Assembly: GCA_033557835.1 (NCBI GenBank) | Contig: JAWQRO010000032.1 | Coordinates: 1-64,000, forward strand | Direction of reading: 5' to 3' | Source of the DNA: Helochares maculicollis | Lineage: Eukaryota > Arthropoda > Insecta > Coleoptera > Hydrophilidae | DNA length: 64,000 nt | Shown here: one piece after another, positions 61,840 to 64,000 of the stretch | Position numbering within the stretch: the stretch's first letter is position 1 | Layout: each line of letters starts with the position of its first letter | Translations under genes and position numbers: made by a program | The notes under the pieces: generated by a model | What the model was told of the DNA's origin: nothing | Database searches by the model: none | The model's input: the letters and a program-made list of their open reading frames with translations, nothing else

Positions 61840-62034
61840 TTAAGAAATACGTTGCAATATTTCGACTGGTGCCCCAGGTGCCTTTATTAGATTTATGCGA
61901 CATTTATTGGTCTGTGCGAAGCTATTAAAGCCGTTTTCTACTGCACTTTGAGTCGAAAAAGCAACAGTAAATGAACTGATATGTTTACAGCTAAAAATAA
62001 CAAAAAATCCCTGCTGATATGTTGTTAAAAGCAT
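61840..62034 (-). mobile_element. Possible hAT-type transposase C-terminal fragment
   Basis: A 64-codon minus-strand frame contains AFSTQSAVENGFNSFAQTNK followed by CRINL. This resembles the hAT/ZBED-type dimerisation region (PFSTTYLxExGFSxxxxxKTKxRNRL). The surrounding sequence has no readable transposase. Similarity is limited to about 30 residues. Confidence 0.35.
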
Positions 62035-63526
62035 ATTGCACTTTTATTAAGACTGCTGTTTATGGCACAACTAGTTATAATGATAAATTTGCAGTCGTAT
62101 GATAATTTTAGGTAATGCAAACCGTCGAATAATTGAATTGTACAAGTTACGAACTTCAGTAAAAAACAAAGTTGTATAACCTTACAATTTTATTATTATT
62201 ACATTGTATATTACTTCCGTTCACCTGATACTTTTAGTGATATGAGTAACTGACCAATTTTATGTATTTACTTAAAACTTATGGCATCTCACTCGTTACA
62301 AAAAATCCACCAGCGGCTGCCTACAACTGCTTAATTCCATCAATGATTATAAATACAACATTTAATACTTTTTTTAAAATAAATAATTTACTCTCTTAAT
62401 ATCTTCCACTTTGTTTCCTTATTTATTTTGAATATATAACTTTATATAAATTCTTCAATTTATATTCAGCCTTAGATATATCCTATATATCGAATATTTT
62501 ATTTAGAAATAAATTTGATTAATTCATATTGAATGTAATAGTAAAATATTGCACCAATTACTTTGAAATAAATACTTTTACAAATAGTCGAGAAGTATAG
62601 CACTTATTGATTTTTTAAAACTACAAATCCTTAATACTACACAAAAACGAATGTCTTAAGTTATAAAACATATTTCTGCCAAACAAAATCTAAATTCAAC
62701 TAAGTCTTTAACTGTAAAGCAATTCTCCAATGACTAAAATAGATCTGTAATGACGGAAACAAATCGTCTCCCAGTGAAATGAATCTCTTATGTAAAGAAC
62801 AAATGTTCAGCAGCAAAACAAAAACAGCTTGAGAAACAAATGTTCAATTGTAAAACAAACCTCTTAATGTAAAATAAACTTTCGAACACATCAATGTGGA
62901 AATAAATAACATAATACTAGAAATATCTCTCCTACCTTGAACAAATAATCAACACATTTATTTTATTTAAATGGCAAAGTTTGTACAAATAAATCTTAAA
63001 TGTAAGAAGAGGTGTTTACAATAAAATAATACTTTTAACCTTACAATTATTGTACAAGGCTATTGACTACATTTTTGTATAATAAATATTGGATAGAAAT
63101 ATAGAGTTATAAAGCTTACCTTTAACTTTTAAAAGTACATTAAGTAGTAGCACAACAGGATGAAGTAGTTTAAAAGGTACGGCAGAAGACCAATAAGAAA
63201 AGTGAACAATTACCTCCATTCAAACATTCATTTGGACATACAGACGTTAGGTAAACACATACTTAGTACATGCTGACCCGCAGCAACATACTGTTGTAAA
63301 CCAGACTATCCGTGACACACAAAAGCACAGGGACTTTCGCAAAGGTTCATAACACAATTTATATACACATTATGACTAGTACTTAAAATTGCGTCCCGTA
63401 CGACGTGTTCTACTAGTGATTGATGTTGACACCTGCTTGCTGTTTGATCCGACATGTATAATAAATATATATTTTTGTTATTATATTAGGATTTAGGTAT
63501 CAGAGAAGGCTTTAGGATGGCTGTGT

Positions 63527-63657
63527 TCATCGTATATCCTTAATGTTTGACTTTGAGCCGAATATTTTGAGCAATTGTTCTTCATAGTCATTTATATTGC
63601 GCTTCATTATTTGCATGCATGGACCCAACAGTCTCTCAAAAGCTTCGACATCTAGGA
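63527..63657 (-). CDS. Pka-R2: cAMP-dependent protein kinase type II regulatory subunit, last exon
   Basis: The C-terminal exon of the R subunit that holds PKA inactive until cAMP binds. It is bounded by a TTTGTTTCAG acceptor at 63,658 and a TGA stop at 63,527-63,529. The peptide begins LDVEAFERLLGPCMQIMKRN, continues INDYEEQLLKIFGSK, and ends SNIKDIR. The FERLLGPCMxIMKRNIxxYEEQLxxxFG pattern, the end of cAMP-binding domain B, is that of type II rather than type I subunits, which have FERVLGPCxDILKRNIxxY and end earlier. The docking, inhibitor and cAMP-binding exons lie beyond the right edge. The 3' UTR runs leftward. Confidence 0.93.
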
Positions 63658-64000
63658 CTGAAACAAATAAAATACAAACTTAGTTTGTATATTTTTCTAG
63701 TTTTTAACAACATTTACTAGTAGTAGTAGTATTAGTATTACTAAGATGAATGTTGAACAATTTAGAAAATGTCTTTACTGTAATTTCCACATTAGTATTG
63801 CACTTTTTAAATTTTTTAAGGGATACATAGTTAACCACTGTATCAATAAATGGATGTTTTTTGATATTACTTGGGTATACATCAGTAGTTTAAGTGTATC
63901 CTACTTCTAGTAATGTTGAAAACACTGTAAATTGAAAGATCACTTAAATCTATGGTAAGCTAAACTCAAAATTGTTAACTTTTATGCATTTCCTTCTGGT
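63658..64000 (-). other. Intron of the PKA type II regulatory subunit gene
   Basis: The DNA right of the last exon up to the window edge. It shows no coding block. A short TAG/TAGTAG-rich patch occurs at about 63,718-63,745. Confidence 0.6.

Larger units (their letters stand above)
59100..63526. other. Intergenic region between cyclin Q and the PKA regulatory subunit
   Basis: 3' flank of cyclin Q (AATAAA-like signals at about 59,310-59,330), an antisense LINE fragment at about 60,056-60,370, a possible hAT-like remnant at 61,840-62,034, then AT-rich DNA that should hold the 3' UTR of the PKA subunit at the right end. The 62,690-62,890 stretch has loosely repeated AACAAATGTTCA / GTAAAACAAAC phrases of unknown meaning. 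Confidence 0.45.

Noticed and set aside
1..64000. tRNA, rRNA, CRISPR or bacterial-type operons
   Set aside because: No clover-leaf T-arm/anticodon combination, rRNA motif or regularly spaced repeat array was seen, and gene structure is eukaryotic throughout.

Overview
This 64-kb window is animal nuclear DNA, almost certainly from an insect. It is strongly AT-rich. Genes are split by GT-AG introns, several only 50-65 bp long, and there are no operons or Shine-Dalgarno sites. The gene set fits an insect: a Delta/Epsilon-type glutathione S-transferase, a protein with a farnesoic-acid-methyltransferase-type (FAMeT) domain, and RTE-type LINE debris. A beetle is my best guess for the order, but nothing in the sequence proves it. 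Exon boundaries were worked out by hand from splice motifs, reading-phase agreement and family resemblance. There is no transcript evidence.

Layout from left to right: a decayed LINE (1-1421, +) cut by the window edge; the extracellular part of a FAMeT plus fibronectin-III receptor-like gene (2076-4966, -), whose 3' part lies outside the window; two adjacent intronless orphan genes (6657-8296, +); a five-exon DUF2236/MpaB-like oxygenase-family gene (10863-15897, +) with a dead Tc1/mariner-type transposon in one intron; CDK20 (19345-21540, -); F-actin capping protein alpha (23368-24234, +); a GST (25259-28136, +); a divergent A/B-type cyclin (28690-31881, -); the acetylcholine-receptor chaperone RIC3 (32913-43205, -) with twelve coding exons including micro-exons of 21 and 20 nt; cytochrome b5 (48238-48633, +); a Tctex-type dynein light chain (53174-53527, -) sharing a short divergent promoter region with a small unknown ORF (53713-53982, +); cyclin Q (54319-59099, +); and the last exon of a type II PKA regulatory subunit (63527-63657, -), whose remainder lies to the right.

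The spaces between genes hold decayed mobile elements: five non-LTR (RTE-like) fragments, one Tc1/mariner-like and one possible hAT-like remnant, and two (AT)n microsatellites. I saw no tRNA, rRNA or CRISPR.

The genes look like an ordinary set of independent eukaryotic loci rather than a functional cluster. Three are cell-cycle or cilium regulators (CDK20, the divergent cyclin, cyclin Q), but each has its own promoter and their proximity is probably chance. The most interesting items are the FAMeT-FN3 receptor, the very divergent cyclin with a possible destruction box, the paired orphan genes, and the RIC3 micro-exons.
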